Assembly (NCBI GenBank): GCA_039182715.1
Contig: JBCDBY010000001.1
Location: 1 to 50,475, forward strand
Direction: 5' to 3'
Source: JBCDBY01 sp039182715
GTDB lineage: Bacteria > Planctomycetota > PLA2
Length of the DNA stretch: 50,475 nt
In this document: positions 16,247 through 25,436 of the stretch, one piece after another
How positions within the stretch are numbered: the stretch's first letter is position 1
How the letters are laid out: every line of letters begins with the position of its first letter
The notes under the pieces: model-generated
Told to the model about the DNA's origin: nothing
The model's input: the letters and a program-made list of their open reading frames with translations, nothing else
Database searches by the model: none
Program-made: the position numbers and the translations under genes

Positions 16247-16992
16247 TGGAGCTGCCGGCGGATCTGCGAACGCGGCTCGAAGGCCTGCGCAGCCTCGGCG
16301 TGATCACCGGCGCCGGGATCTCCGCGGAGTCCGGCATTCCCACCTATCGCGGCATCGGCGGCATCTACGCCGATCGCGCGCGCGGGGCGGAGATCGTGGA
16401 GTCGCTCTCCGGACCGACGCTGCAGACCGACCCGGAGCGGACCTGGAGGGCGATCGCCGACCTCGCGCAGCACGCCGGCCCGGCGCAGCCGAATGCCGGC
16501 CATCGCGCGCTGGTGGAGATCGAGTCGAAGCTCGATCGCTTCGTACTCCTCACGCAGAACGTGGACGGGCTGCACGGCGCGGCCGGCAGCGAAAACGTGA
16601 TTCCGGTGCATGGCTCGATCCACGTCGCGCGCTGCGATCACTGCGGGCACGAAGCGACGATCGATCCCGCCACGACGACGGCATCGCCGGCGTGCATGCG
16701 CTGCGGCGCGCCGATGCGCCCGGGCGTCGTTCTGTTCGGGGAGATGCTTCCGCACGACGTGGTCCGCCGCATGGACCGCGAGTTCGCGGTCAACCCGCCG
16801 GAAGCGCTACTGGTCGTCGGCACAAGCGCGCTGTTCCCCTACATCGCGGGTCCGGTCCTGGAGGCGCGCCGCCACGGCCGGCTGACCATCGAGGTCAATC
16901 CCGGCCGCACCGACCTGTCCGACGTCGTCGAATACCACCTCGAGGGCGGCGCGGGTACCTACCTGCCGCTCATCGCGCAGGCGTTGCGATGA
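16246..16992 (+). CDS. cobB: NAD-dependent protein deacylase, sirtuin family
   Basis: 248 aa. All core motifs are present: GAGISAESGIPTYRG (~22), LLTQNVDGLH (~102), catalytic His in VIPVHGS (~124), zinc cysteines CDHC and CMRC (~130-150), VVGTSALFPY and a late IEVNPG. It removes acyl groups from protein lysines using NAD. Start and dehydrogenase stop overlap as TGATG, so it is the third gene of the LysR operon. Its 3-prime end overlaps the convergent hydrolase gene by 23 nt. Specificity (acetyl versus succinyl) was not decided. Confidence 0.93.
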   Translation: MELPADLRTRLEGLRSLGVITGAGISAESGIPTYRGIGGIYADRARGAEIVESLSGPTLQTDPERTWRAIADLAQHAGPAQPNAGHRALVEIESKLDRFVLLTQNVDGLHGAAGSENVIPVHGSIHVARCDHCGHEATIDPATTTASPACMRCGAPMRPGVVLFGEMLPHDVVRRMDREFAVNPPEALLVVGTSALFPYIAGPVLEARRHGRLTIEVNPGRTDLSDVVEYHLEGGAGTYLPLIAQALR

Positions 16993-19240
16993 CCTGCCAC
17001 GCGTGGTCGAACCAGCCGGCGGCGCGCACGCCGGCATCGCCCTTGGCGAGCACGTCGGCGCCGAAGAGCGTGTAGTCGGGCAGGCCCACGCCCGCGGAGA
17101 AGTAGGAGACGGCGGTCGTCGCGCGGCCGCCGGCCAGTCCGGTCCAGCCCACGACGCCGACCAGCGCGTCGGTTTCACCACGACGCGGATAGACGAAGAA
17201 GCAGCCGAGATCGTCGCCCTGCATCACGCGCGCACCGAGCTTCGCTTCGCCCTGCCGCAGTTGGATCGGACAGGCGTCCGGCACGACGGCGGACCAGGCG
17301 CGGTTCGACTCGGCGTTGCCGTACAGGATCACGTTGCGGCCGCGATAGTCGCCCTGCGCGAACTCCCGGTCGGAGAGCACCGCGCAGTCGCCGTTGCCGT
17401 AGTACCACCAGCGTTGCGCGTCGAGCAGCGCACGGGCGCGGCCGAACCTGTCGCTGTCGCCATAGACGAGGACGAACCGGCGGTCGAAGGCGCGCTTGAA
17501 GGGGCCGCAGCGGTCGGGCCGCTTCTGCGCGGGTGCCGGCGTCGCGACACTCCAGCCGGACGGCGAGCGCACGAACTCCGCCGGGCTCTCGGTCACGAGC
17601 TTCGTGCCGTCGATGTCGAGCTGGCCGAAGACGTCCGTGCGGAACCGACGCACGTTGCGCGTCTCGATCCTGGCGCCACCCGAGCGGCGGTCGCCCTTCA
17701 TCCAGCCCAACTCGCCGTAGTTCGCAGGCTGCAGGTAGGTGAGCCAGAAGTGGTCGGCGTCGATGCCCGGATCGGCGCTCAGGAACTCGATCGAATCCGG
17801 ATCGCCGCGCGCACCGCTCTCCGCGAACATCGAGAAGATGCCGGGCCAATCGACGCAGTCGACACCCTTCGAGGCGGAGCCGTTGTACCAGTGGCCTTTG
17901 CCCGGCTCGAGGTGCATGCGCGGGTTGCCGCCCGCCTTGCGGATGAGCTCCTCCATGCGCCGCGCCTCGGTCACCGGCACGGTGCGATCATCCTCGCCGT
18001 GCAGGATGAACACGTCCTGCTGCGCGAGGTTGGGGATCAGCGTGCGCGTCTCGCCGGCGAGGTCGGCGCCACGCCAGATCTTCTCCCACGCGCCGTCCCG
18101 CGCGCCGCGCCCGTAGGTATCGAAGCTTTCCCATGCGGCGCAGGGAGCAACGCCGGACCAGCGGTCGGGGTCGTTGGCGCCGAGATGCCACGCGCCGTGT
18201 CCGCCCATGCTGTGGCCGGTGAGATGGACGCGGCCGTCGACCGACGCGAACGTGCGCTGCGCATGCGCGAGCACCTCGTAGGCGTCGGTGCGCCCCCAGT
18301 CCTGCCAGTCGAACCCGAACGGGCGGCGATTGGTCGGCGCGACGATCCAGAGGCCGTCCCGGTTGGCGTAGCAGTTCGCCTGGCCGCGTCCCTGCACGCC
18401 GGCGCCGTGGAGCGTGAGCACGACACCGGGACCGGCGTCGCCCGTCGGCTCACGCAGGCCGTAGCGCTGCACGGAGCCGTCCATCGCCGAGAGGAACGTG
18501 ACCCAGCGTGCCGCCTTGGGCTCGCGCGCATCGATGCGAAAGGTGCCGCGCAGACCGAGCGACGGTTCGAGTTCGATCGTGCGCCGGCCCTTCGCATCGA
18601 CGGCGGGATGGCGGACCCGGACCGGCAGGCGCCGCACGCCCATCGAGGGCACGCCGTGCAGCGTGCGCGCACCGGTGTTGGCGACGACGACGGACGCCTC
18701 CGCGTCGAGCGCGCGGCCGACGACGAGGTCGGGCATCGTCGCGTCGCGCGTGGAGAGGTGCGCGCCGGGGGCGAGCTCGGTGATGTCGAGCTTCGCCCCA
18801 CCGCGCGCGCCACGCACGAAGACATGGTTGATGCCCTTGCGCAGGCGCACCGGCACACCGTCGACGCCGTAGCGATAGACGTCGCCGACGTGAAGCGCGC
18901 CGTTGACCACGAGCAGGGCGCTGCCGCGCGCCGCGACCAGCGCGACCTGGTCGCGATCGCTCTTCACGATGGTGTAGGCCCACGCGAAGCGGCCGCGCAG
19001 GACGCCCTTCTCGTCGACCTTCAGCCAGCGCCAGGCGCGCTTGCCGCGCGAGCCTTCGACCGTCTCCCCGACCTTGGGCGTGCGACCCGGCGTGAGGACG
19101 TAGGTGCGGAAGACCGCATCGGCGTTGAAGGGTCGGCGCCCGCGACGATCGGTCGGCGAGAGCACCAGCCATTCGGCCGGCACGGTGACCTCGGCGGCGG
19201 CGACGGAGGCGAGCAGAACAAGCGGCAGGAGGAAGCGCAT
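16970..19240 (-). CDS. Exported prolyl-oligopeptidase-type alpha/beta hydrolase
   Basis: 756 aa. Signal peptide 1-16 (MRFLLPLVLLASVAAA). The beta-rich region ~20-260 has no recognised domain. The alpha/beta hydrolase core at ~265-470 carries the nucleophile GHSMGGHGAW (~345), the acid in ILHGEDDRTVP (~413) and the histidine in EPGKGHWYNG (~446). A ~280-residue C-terminal region of unknown type ends the protein. It is similar in plan to exported peptidases or esterases of the S9 / feruloyl-esterase-like class; the substrate is unknown. It shares a 43-bp divergent promoter region with another secreted hydrolase (19284) and overlaps cobB tail to tail. Confidence 0.82.
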   Translation of the reverse strand: MRFLLPLVLLASVAAAEVTVPAEWLVLSPTDRRGRRPFNADAVFRTYVLTPGRTPKVGETVEGSRGKRAWRWLKVDEKGVLRGRFAWAYTIVKSDRDQVALVAARGSALLVVNGALHVGDVYRYGVDGVPVRLRKGINHVFVRGARGGAKLDITELAPGAHLSTRDATMPDLVVGRALDAEASVVVANTGARTLHGVPSMGVRRLPVRVRHPAVDAKGRRTIELEPSLGLRGTFRIDAREPKAARWVTFLSAMDGSVQRYGLREPTGDAGPGVVLTLHGAGVQGRGQANCYANRDGLWIVAPTNRRPFGFDWQDWGRTDAYEVLAHAQRTFASVDGRVHLTGHSMGGHGAWHLGANDPDRWSGVAPCAAWESFDTYGRGARDGAWEKIWRGADLAGETRTLIPNLAQQDVFILHGEDDRTVPVTEARRMEELIRKAGGNPRMHLEPGKGHWYNGSASKGVDCVDWPGIFSMFAESGARGDPDSIEFLSADPGIDADHFWLTYLQPANYGELGWMKGDRRSGGARIETRNVRRFRTDVFGQLDIDGTKLVTESPAEFVRSPSGWSVATPAPAQKRPDRCGPFKRAFDRRFVLVYGDSDRFGRARALLDAQRWWYYGNGDCAVLSDREFAQGDYRGRNVILYGNAESNRAWSAVVPDACPIQLRQGEAKLGARVMQGDDLGCFFVYPRRGETDALVGVVGWTGLAGGRATTAVSYFSAGVGLPDYTLFGADVLAKGDAGVRAAGWFDHAWQVIATPAR

Positions 19241-19249
19241 GGGCGGCCT

Positions 19250-19278
19250 AATCTAAACCATCGTGCGCCACGTTTAGA
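19250..19278. promoter_or_regulatory. Divergent promoter with 7-bp inverted repeat
   Basis: TCTAAAC (19252-19258) and GTTTAGA (19272-19278) are exact inverses 13 nt apart. On the minus strand TAGATT ends 9 nt before the ATG at 19240, a leaderless-type -10. On the plus strand TAGACT (19275-19280) lies 3 nt before ATG 19284 and 6 nt before GTG 19287. Each arm thus overlaps a -10 box. A shared operator is also possible. Confidence 0.5.
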
Positions 19279-19283
19279 CTGGC

Positions 19284-20570
19284 ATGGTGCGCGCGCTGCT
19301 GTCCCTCCTGCTCCTCGTCGGATCGGCCTCCGCGAACACGCCCGATCTCGCGGCGCTCGTCGACGCGCCCACGCCGAAACACCGCGAGAAAAGGGCGAAA
19401 TCGATGTCTCACTTCCCACTCGCCCGGGTGCTGGAAGCGGCGCGAGAATTCCGGCCGGGGGAGCCGCTGGCGAAGGGTTCGCACCAGGCCGACCTGATGG
19501 TGAACGGCAGGGAGGTGCGCACGTCGATCTACGTCTGGTACGGACCGCGACACGACCACGAGACGCCGGCGCCCGCGATTTTTTACCACCACGGAGCGGG
19601 GGGGCGGCCCGAAGAGGCGTTCCATCTCTGGCAGGAGCATGCCCGAGTCGTCGGTGCGATTCTCGTCGCGCCAACGAGCCGGGCAGGCGGAGAGCATGGA
19701 TACAGCTTCGCGGCGTGGGAGCGCGCGGACATCCTCGCCGCGCTTCGCTGGGCGCGCCGCCGGTTCAACATCGACGAGAATCGCATCCACCTGACCGGCG
19801 TCAGCCGGGGCGGCCATCTCGTCTGGGACGTCGGGGGGAGGCACCCGGATCGGTGGGCCTCTCTCTCTCCCATGATCGGGGGGCCGCGCTGGCTCCCGCA
19901 GGGCGGCACCCAGAACCTGCGCTACCTCGAAAACATCGCCCATCTGCCCATTCGCGATCTTCAGGGCGGGAAAGACCAGCCGGCGCTGCTCGTCAACCTT
20001 CGCTACGCGTTCTGGAAACTGGATTCTTTCAAGGCTCCCGACGCGAAGTTCATCACCTTTCCCGATCTCGGCCATAGCTACCGCATGGAGGCGGTCGACT
20101 GGCCCGTGTTCCTGCGGGGGGCGAAGCGTGACGCGACGCCCCTGCGCGTGGTGCGATGCAGCGCCAGCCTTGAGGCCCAGCAGGGTCGCTCCTACTGGGT
20201 CGAGATCCTGGCGGTCAAGAACAAGGCGAAGGAAGCGTTTCAGCCGCGCGTCGAGGCGAGAGTGTGGGGATCTCTGGACGCGATCGCCCAGCGCGCACAC
20301 ATGGGCGCGCTCGTAGAGGAACGCACCGCGCGCCTCGAAGCCGTGCGCAAGGGCAAAGGAGCCATCGAGGTCCGGACCCGCCACGTCAAGCGGTTCCGAC
20401 TACTCTTGAGCGAAGAAATGTTCGAGCCGGGCAAGCCGATTGCCGTCACCTGGAACGGGCGCGCGCGCAAGGTCACGCCGAAGCGGCGTTCGTCCGTCCT
20501 GCTCAAGGAATTTGCGGAGCGCTTCGATCGGACGTTCCTGCCCGTCGCCGAGATCAGAGTCCCCAACTAG
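19284..20570 (+). CDS. Exported alpha/beta hydrolase
   Basis: 428 aa. Signal peptide ~1-18. Residues ~70-270 form a hydrolase core: oxyanion region FYHHGAGG, nucleophile in HLTGVSRGGHLVW (~172), and a histidine in FPDLGHSYRM (~262). The region ~290-428 is a beta-rich tail without recognised domain. It is divergent from the larger exported hydrolase and shares its regulatory region, so the two may be induced together for the same extracellular polymer. ATG 19284 or GTG 19287 could be the start; the latter fits the -10 spacing better. The stop shares CTAG with the convergent phosphatase gene. Confidence 0.78.
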   Translation: MVRALLSLLLLVGSASANTPDLAALVDAPTPKHREKRAKSMSHFPLARVLEAAREFRPGEPLAKGSHQADLMVNGREVRTSIYVWYGPRHDHETPAPAIFYHHGAGGRPEEAFHLWQEHARVVGAILVAPTSRAGGEHGYSFAAWERADILAALRWARRRFNIDENRIHLTGVSRGGHLVWDVGGRHPDRWASLSPMIGGPRWLPQGGTQNLRYLENIAHLPIRDLQGGKDQPALLVNLRYAFWKLDSFKAPDAKFITFPDLGHSYRMEAVDWPVFLRGAKRDATPLRVVRCSASLEAQQGRSYWVEILAVKNKAKEAFQPRVEARVWGSLDAIAQRAHMGALVEERTARLEAVRKGKGAIEVRTRHVKRFRLLLSEEMFEPGKPIAVTWNGRARKVTPKRRSSVLLKEFAERFDRTFLPVAEIRVPN

Positions 20571-21349
20571 AACCGGCGCATCACCGCGTCGTGAACAAGG
20601 CCGTTGGTCGAGATGCCGGAGCGGCCGTGGTGCGTGGCGCGGCCGTCGCGATCGGTGAAGCGGCCGCCCGCCTCCTCGATGCAGACCTGCAGGGGCGCGG
20701 CATCCCAGATCTCCAGGATCGGATCGATCGCCGCCTCCGCACGGCCGGTCGCCACCAGCAGATGGGCGTAGCAGTCGCCCCAGCCACGCATCTGCCGGAA
20801 CGCGGAACTGAACTCGAGGAAGAGCGCCGGACGCTCGATGCGCGCGAACCCGCCCGCCGACGTCATGCAAACCAGGCCGGCCTCGGGCGTGGCGACCGTC
20901 GAGACGCGCGCCGGGCGCGCACGTTCCGCGTCGGTGCCGATTCCGGTTACCCAGGTTGCACCGTCGCCCCGCCGCGCGTGCACCTCCTCGCCGAGCGCCG
21001 GCATGTGGATGACACCCACGTCGACGACGCCATTCACCTCGAAGCCGACGAGCACGCCGTACAGCGGGACGCCCCTCTCGAACGACTTCGTCCCGTCCAC
21101 GGGATCGAGAATCCAGCGGCGGCCATTCGTCGATTCCTTGACGCCGTACTCTTCACCCACGACGCCGTCTTCCGGGTAGCGCTCCTCGATGCGCGCGCGC
21201 AGCAGCTTCTCCGCGGCGCGATCGGCCGCGGTGACCGGCGTCTCGTTCTCCTTCTGTTCCACCTGCAGGTCATCACGACCGAAGTATTCGAGGGTGCAGC
21301 GACCCGCGGCACGGGCGATCTCGACGGCGAAGGCGCGCTCTTCCGACAT
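20567..21349 (-). CDS. Inositol-monophosphatase family phosphatase (HisN-like)
   Basis: 260 aa. Metal-binding signatures of the family are intact: GEEYG (~66), WILDPVDGTKSFERG (~80-94) and WDAAPLQVCIEEAGG (~208). This Mg-dependent family includes inositol monophosphatase, histidinol-phosphatase HisN and CysQ; TKSFERG and overall length resemble HisN-like members. The start is ATG 21349 with GAGGG just upstream; longer readings into the upstream gene are rejected. It lies 14 nt after the stop of the 21364 gene on the same strand and ends convergently on a shared CTAG. Confidence 0.88.
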   Translation of the reverse strand: MSEERAFAVEIARAAGRCTLEYFGRDDLQVEQKENETPVTAADRAAEKLLRARIEERYPEDGVVGEEYGVKESTNGRRWILDPVDGTKSFERGVPLYGVLVGFEVNGVVDVGVIHMPALGEEVHARRGDGATWVTGIGTDAERARPARVSTVATPEAGLVCMTSAGGFARIERPALFLEFSSAFRQMRGWGDCYAHLLVATGRAEAAIDPILEIWDAAPLQVCIEEAGGRFTDRDGRATHHGRSGISTNGLVHDAVMRRF

Positions 21350-21363
21350 GCCCTCATCATGGA

Positions 21364-22839
21364 TCAGCGGGCACGTAGTTCGAAGCGAAGATGCGGGGTG
21401 GCGGCCACCATTTGTGCCTCCTTCACGAAGTCGAGCGGCCGGGTCCGACCGCTCTTGACGTGCACGAGCTCGCCCCGCACGTGAAATCCGTGCCAGCCGA
21501 ATCGCAGGCCGCGCACGATGACCTTCCGCGCACGCGCATGGCCGTGATGCAGTCGCTCGATCGGGGGGCGGGTGCGCACGCGACCGGTCCCGCGCCAAAG
21601 CCGGAACACAGCGACCGAGCCAGTGAAGAGGTGGCCGGGCGGCGCGTCGATACGCATGGTGGCGGGAAACCAGTCTCCCCGCGGTACGACCCCCGCGGCG
21701 CGCGGCACGTGTGCCAGTCCGTAGACCGGATGCCAAACGGTGAGGAAGGAGGACGGGGCCAGCACCAGCGGCACGTTCGCCTCGACGCGCGTCACCGCGC
21801 CGGGATGCGTCAGGCGAAGGTCAAGCAGCGCGCCCACGCTGGTCCGGTCGAGCCGCCCGGGGAGCACCACACTCCCCTCCGGCGCCGGGCGATCGCCAAG
21901 AACCGGCACGCCGGCGAGTGCGACGGGCGGCGCCACGCGCGAGAGATCGATCTGCCTCGCCCCGGCCGGCACGCGACGCAGAATCGTGCGCCCATCCCAG
22001 GTCGCGACGACAAAGCAGGACGCGGGCGGGGCGATCGGGAGAGGAACGCCATGGGCGATGCGCTCCGGTTTGCTCCAACCGGGACGACTCGCATCCCAGC
22101 GCCAGACATCGACGCGCTCCGGCGGACCCGGCGGTGTTGCACCGAAGTCGGGGAGCAGGTCGAAGGTTCGGTGCGGGAGATGCCGATTCGGCCTGTCGAG
22201 GAGAAGGACGGGGCGCCAGGGCTGCTCGCGATGGAACGTCGCGCGCTCCTGCGTTGTGGAAAGCACGAGTGCGCGCGGCCAGATCGTGTGACCTTCCGCC
22301 CGCACGGTGCAGTCGATCCTCAGGCCGCGGGGGAGCGTGACCTCGGCGCGCGCCCCCCGCAGGTCGAGCTGGAGGTGGTCTCCCAGCACATGTCGGCGCT
22401 CCGCCTTCTCCGCGCTTTCGAGGTAGATCTCCAGACGGGAGTGGAAGTCCTCCTCTTCCACCCCCTGGAGAACGATCGTGACTTTTCTGGAAGCGGGGCG
22501 AAGGGTCACGTCGACCGACTTCTGCCCCTCCGTGCAGGTCACCCGCGCGACGTCGTAGCCGCGCCGGTAGACGAGCAACCGGTCGCCGGCCCGAACCCGC
22601 AGCGCGCCTTTGGGGCGCGGGGCGGTGAAGCGGGCGGCGACGGAGCCGTCGGCGGCGCGGAGCAGCACGCAGCGCGCGTCCCGGAGGAGCCCACCCTCGT
22701 CCGAAGCAGAGACCGTCACCGTGAAGGGAGATGTAACCCGCTCCGGGGGTATGGCATGGGCAACGGCCGCGAACCCGCAGACAAGCAGGCACGCGCAAAG
22801 AACGAAAACGGGGAGAGGCGACAACGGATGACTGCACAT
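21364..22839 (-). CDS. Exported protein of unknown function, carboxypeptidase-regulatory-like start
   Basis: 491 aa. Hydrophobic signal peptide ~8-29 ending AAVAHA. Residues ~35-110 look like a beta-sandwich of the carboxypeptidase regulatory type (FTVTVSASDEGGLLRDARCVLL, then LRVRAGDRLLVYRRGY). The remainder is predicted beta-rich with many Arg and Pro and no catalytic motif visible. It is followed 14 nt later by the phosphatase gene and preceded by the 22862 gene (22 nt). A structural or surface role is a guess only. Confidence 0.6.
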   Translation of the reverse strand: MCSHPLSPLPVFVLCACLLVCGFAAVAHAIPPERVTSPFTVTVSASDEGGLLRDARCVLLRAADGSVAARFTAPRPKGALRVRAGDRLLVYRRGYDVARVTCTEGQKSVDVTLRPASRKVTIVLQGVEEEDFHSRLEIYLESAEKAERRHVLGDHLQLDLRGARAEVTLPRGLRIDCTVRAEGHTIWPRALVLSTTQERATFHREQPWRPVLLLDRPNRHLPHRTFDLLPDFGATPPGPPERVDVWRWDASRPGWSKPERIAHGVPLPIAPPASCFVVATWDGRTILRRVPAGARQIDLSRVAPPVALAGVPVLGDRPAPEGSVVLPGRLDRTSVGALLDLRLTHPGAVTRVEANVPLVLAPSSFLTVWHPVYGLAHVPRAAGVVPRGDWFPATMRIDAPPGHLFTGSVAVFRLWRGTGRVRTRPPIERLHHGHARARKVIVRGLRFGWHGFHVRGELVHVKSGRTRPLDFVKEAQMVAATPHLRFELRAR

Positions 22840-22861
22840 GACTTGAAATGGACGCGGGGGA

Positions 22862-25390
22862 TCAGGGCTCCCGGCGGATGCGATAGGTGTGATGGGACGC
22901 GGGCTCGACGTCTTCCTCGAGTCGCTCGTCGATCTCGAAGCTCATCGAAGCGGCTCGCTCGCCTCCGAGTTCGAAGGGGATCTCGACGACCGGCGGGAGG
23001 TCGGGACTGTCATCGAGTTCGAGCCGCAGCGTGGACGTACCCGCGCCGGTCGCCCGTAATACACCGGCGAGCGGGGCCGGAACCGTGGCGGAGGCGAACA
23101 CGACGCCCCGCGGGGCGTCGATGCGAACCACGCCGCGCGTGCCGACCGGGAGCGCGGTGAGACGAACCGAGTCGCCGACGATGCGGATGCGCGCGGGCAC
23201 GACCTGGACCGGCACGAGCAGGTCCGGCAGCCCTTCCGTTGCGACGCGCACCGTCGTGGATCCGAGCGCGTGCCCACGGACGGGAAGGCCCCACAGCAGA
23301 GTGCCCGCGGCGACGCGCGCCGTGCCGCCGCAACCGATCGTCGCAGCGGACACGCCCGACTGCGGATCGGGCAAGCAGGTCACTTCGACGTCGCGATCGC
23401 CCCGCTCGGGCCAGAGAAGTTCGAACGCGATCGGCGCCTCGGCGCCCAGCGGCACGCGGATGGGCAGCGGCGCACGCCACGCCTGCGTGCGACCCACGAC
23501 ATCGACGACGACCTGCTCGTCGCCCGACGTGAGTCGTAGCCTCGCGCCGGCTTCGACATCGCCCAACGGCATCGGGATGGCGACGAACTCCTCCCCCGCC
23601 GGAATGACGATCTCACGCGGGGGATCGATCAGGAGGCCGCCCGGATCCTCGACCGCGACCGCGATGACGGTGGGTTCCGTCTCGAATCCGTCGAAGCCGG
23701 TGCGCCCCACGATGAGGTCGGGAGCGCGGCGGCCGCGGAGACCGAAGATGGTTGCGCCCGCGCCGGGCAGCGACGGCTCACCGTCCGCGGAGACGCGAAG
23801 ACGCGGCGCCGTCGATTCCGCCGTGGAGGTGATCGGCGCGCGCACCGAGCCTTCGCGACCGGTGAGCTCGCCCGCTGCGTCGAGCAGGTGCACCGTCACG
23901 ACCAGCTCCTCCCCGGACTCGGCGATCAGCGAGCCGCCCGCCACCTGCTCGCCCTCGCGAAACGTCAGCACGGAGTCGAACGGGTGGCGCACCGCCCCTT
24001 CCGGCTCGATGCGAAGGGCGAAGTCGAGATCGCGCGGCGCCGGCTCGGTGAGCGCGAGGACGAGCGTGCCATCGACGGCACCCGGTTCCCCGCGACGCCC
24101 GTACGGCGGGGTGAGCTCGATCTCGATACCGAGCTTCCGGAGCTCCGCATCGGTGTCGATCAACACGTAGCCGCGCTTGCGCGGCGTACCGGACACCGGT
24201 CCCTTGCGCTTGCCCTCCTTGGCCTTCTTCTTCTCCGCTTCGGGGTCCCCGTCGCCGACATCCTCCGCGCCGCCATCCTCGCCGGGCGTATCCGGCCCGC
24301 GCGGCTTATCGGACGGCGTGGTCGGTCCGCCCGGATCGTCGTCGTCACCGCCGCCGGGATCCCCGACCTCGGCGCGCTTCCAGACGCGCAGGATGTTCTC
24401 GACCAGGAACTTGTCGAGGGTCACGATGGTCAATCCGCTCGAATCCGAGTCGGCGTCGCCTCGCGCCGTGAGGACGACCGAGCCGGCCGAGCTGACCTGG
24501 TACTCGGCCGAGAGCGGTGTCTTGCCGGAGACCGTGTCGGTGACCGCCGGCGCGGTCTCGCTGTCGGCGAAGCTGCCCGCCTCGGCCAACCGTCGCGTGC
24601 GCGTGTAGGCGACCTTGTGCTCGGATTCGGAAGCCACCGTTCCCTCGACCTCCGAGGCCGTGCCGGCCTCCCGGGTCGACACGCTCGCCGCCGTACGACC
24701 GCGAATCGTCACGCTCCCGCGCCGGATCTCTTCGAATCCTTCGGACTCCGAGGTCGACTCCGCGCGCGTGTCGGCGACGGCGAATCGATGCGACCCGCCC
24801 TTCATGTCCACGCAGGTGCCCGTCAGCATGACGGTCGCCTCGAGGATGCGACCGCCCGACACCGTATAGGCGCACTCGAAGCCGATTCGATTCTCCGCAT
24901 CGATCGTGCCGCGCTTGCCCTCCGCCTCCGTGATCTCGACTTCCACCTCGTTCCCGCCCCACGCCTTGCTCGCGACGCGGGTCGTGTGCTTGGGATTGCC
25001 ATCGTGGCAACGCCCCTTGGCGCGCAACGTGGCGCCCGCGGTGATCCAGTGGATGTAATCGGTCTTCGCCCACTTGAGGCGGTCGCACTGCTCGTTGCCA
25101 TGCGTCAGCTCGTAGTGGTTCGTGCCGTTGAAGGCGATCGGCTGGTTGTCGGGGGCCGTCTCGGTGTCGTCGAGGAACTCCTCCGAGGGGTCGTCGTTGA
25201 CCACCGGGTGGCGCGTGGCCGCGCGGGCCGTGCCGCGCACGCGCTCTCCTCTCGAGTTGGTGGCGGCGCCGGACTCCGCATCGGCGGGCTTCGCCCCCAC
25301 CGCGATGGATACGGCAGCCAGAACCGGCAGGGCCGCGAGCCGGGCGACGCGAACAGCGCGTCGTGTGAGTAGTCGGATGTGTCGATGCAA
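22862..25390 (-). CDS. Large exported protein of unknown function (TTG start)
   Basis: 842 aa from TTG 25390, which has an ideal AAAGGAG 6 nt upstream; longer readings lack a ribosome site. Arg-rich n-region, then a signal helix ending KPADA (~37). Residues ~60-330 are Ser/Thr/Glu-rich with four cysteines (EQCDRLK, GRCHDG, FECAYT, GTCVDM). An acidic, Pro/Gly/Asp then Lys/Glu linker spans ~340-405. The C-terminal half contains bacterial Ig or Calx-beta-like segments (TVIAVAVEDPGGLLIDPPREIVIPAG pattern in pieces). Probably extracellular or surface-attached. It is 46 nt from the 25437 gene and likely cotranscribed. Confidence 0.65.
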   Translation of the reverse strand: MHRHIRLLTRRAVRVARLAALPVLAAVSIAVGAKPADAESGAATNSRGERVRGTARAATRHPVVNDDPSEEFLDDTETAPDNQPIAFNGTNHYELTHGNEQCDRLKWAKTDYIHWITAGATLRAKGRCHDGNPKHTTRVASKAWGGNEVEVEITEAEGKRGTIDAENRIGFECAYTVSGGRILEATVMLTGTCVDMKGGSHRFAVADTRAESTSESEGFEEIRRGSVTIRGRTAASVSTREAGTASEVEGTVASESEHKVAYTRTRRLAEAGSFADSETAPAVTDTVSGKTPLSAEYQVSSAGSVVLTARGDADSDSSGLTIVTLDKFLVENILRVWKRAEVGDPGGGDDDDPGGPTTPSDKPRGPDTPGEDGGAEDVGDGDPEAEKKKAKEGKRKGPVSGTPRKRGYVLIDTDAELRKLGIEIELTPPYGRRGEPGAVDGTLVLALTEPAPRDLDFALRIEPEGAVRHPFDSVLTFREGEQVAGGSLIAESGEELVVTVHLLDAAGELTGREGSVRAPITSTAESTAPRLRVSADGEPSLPGAGATIFGLRGRRAPDLIVGRTGFDGFETEPTVIAVAVEDPGGLLIDPPREIVIPAGEEFVAIPMPLGDVEAGARLRLTSGDEQVVVDVVGRTQAWRAPLPIRVPLGAEAPIAFELLWPERGDRDVEVTCLPDPQSGVSAATIGCGGTARVAAGTLLWGLPVRGHALGSTTVRVATEGLPDLLVPVQVVPARIRIVGDSVRLTALPVGTRGVVRIDAPRGVVFASATVPAPLAGVLRATGAGTSTLRLELDDSPDLPPVVEIPFELGGERAASMSFEIDERLEEDVEPASHHTYRIRREP

Positions 25391-25436
25391 TGGGTACTCC
25401 TTTCGGAACAGGTAGATGCGAGAGGGCCTCGCCGAC

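Noticed and set aside
17003..20077. A 1024-codon plus-strand frame across the exported hydrolase
   Set aside because: It runs antisense to a gene with signal peptide and catalytic motifs and has a His/Arg/Ala-rich composition typical of shadow frames in GC-rich DNA.
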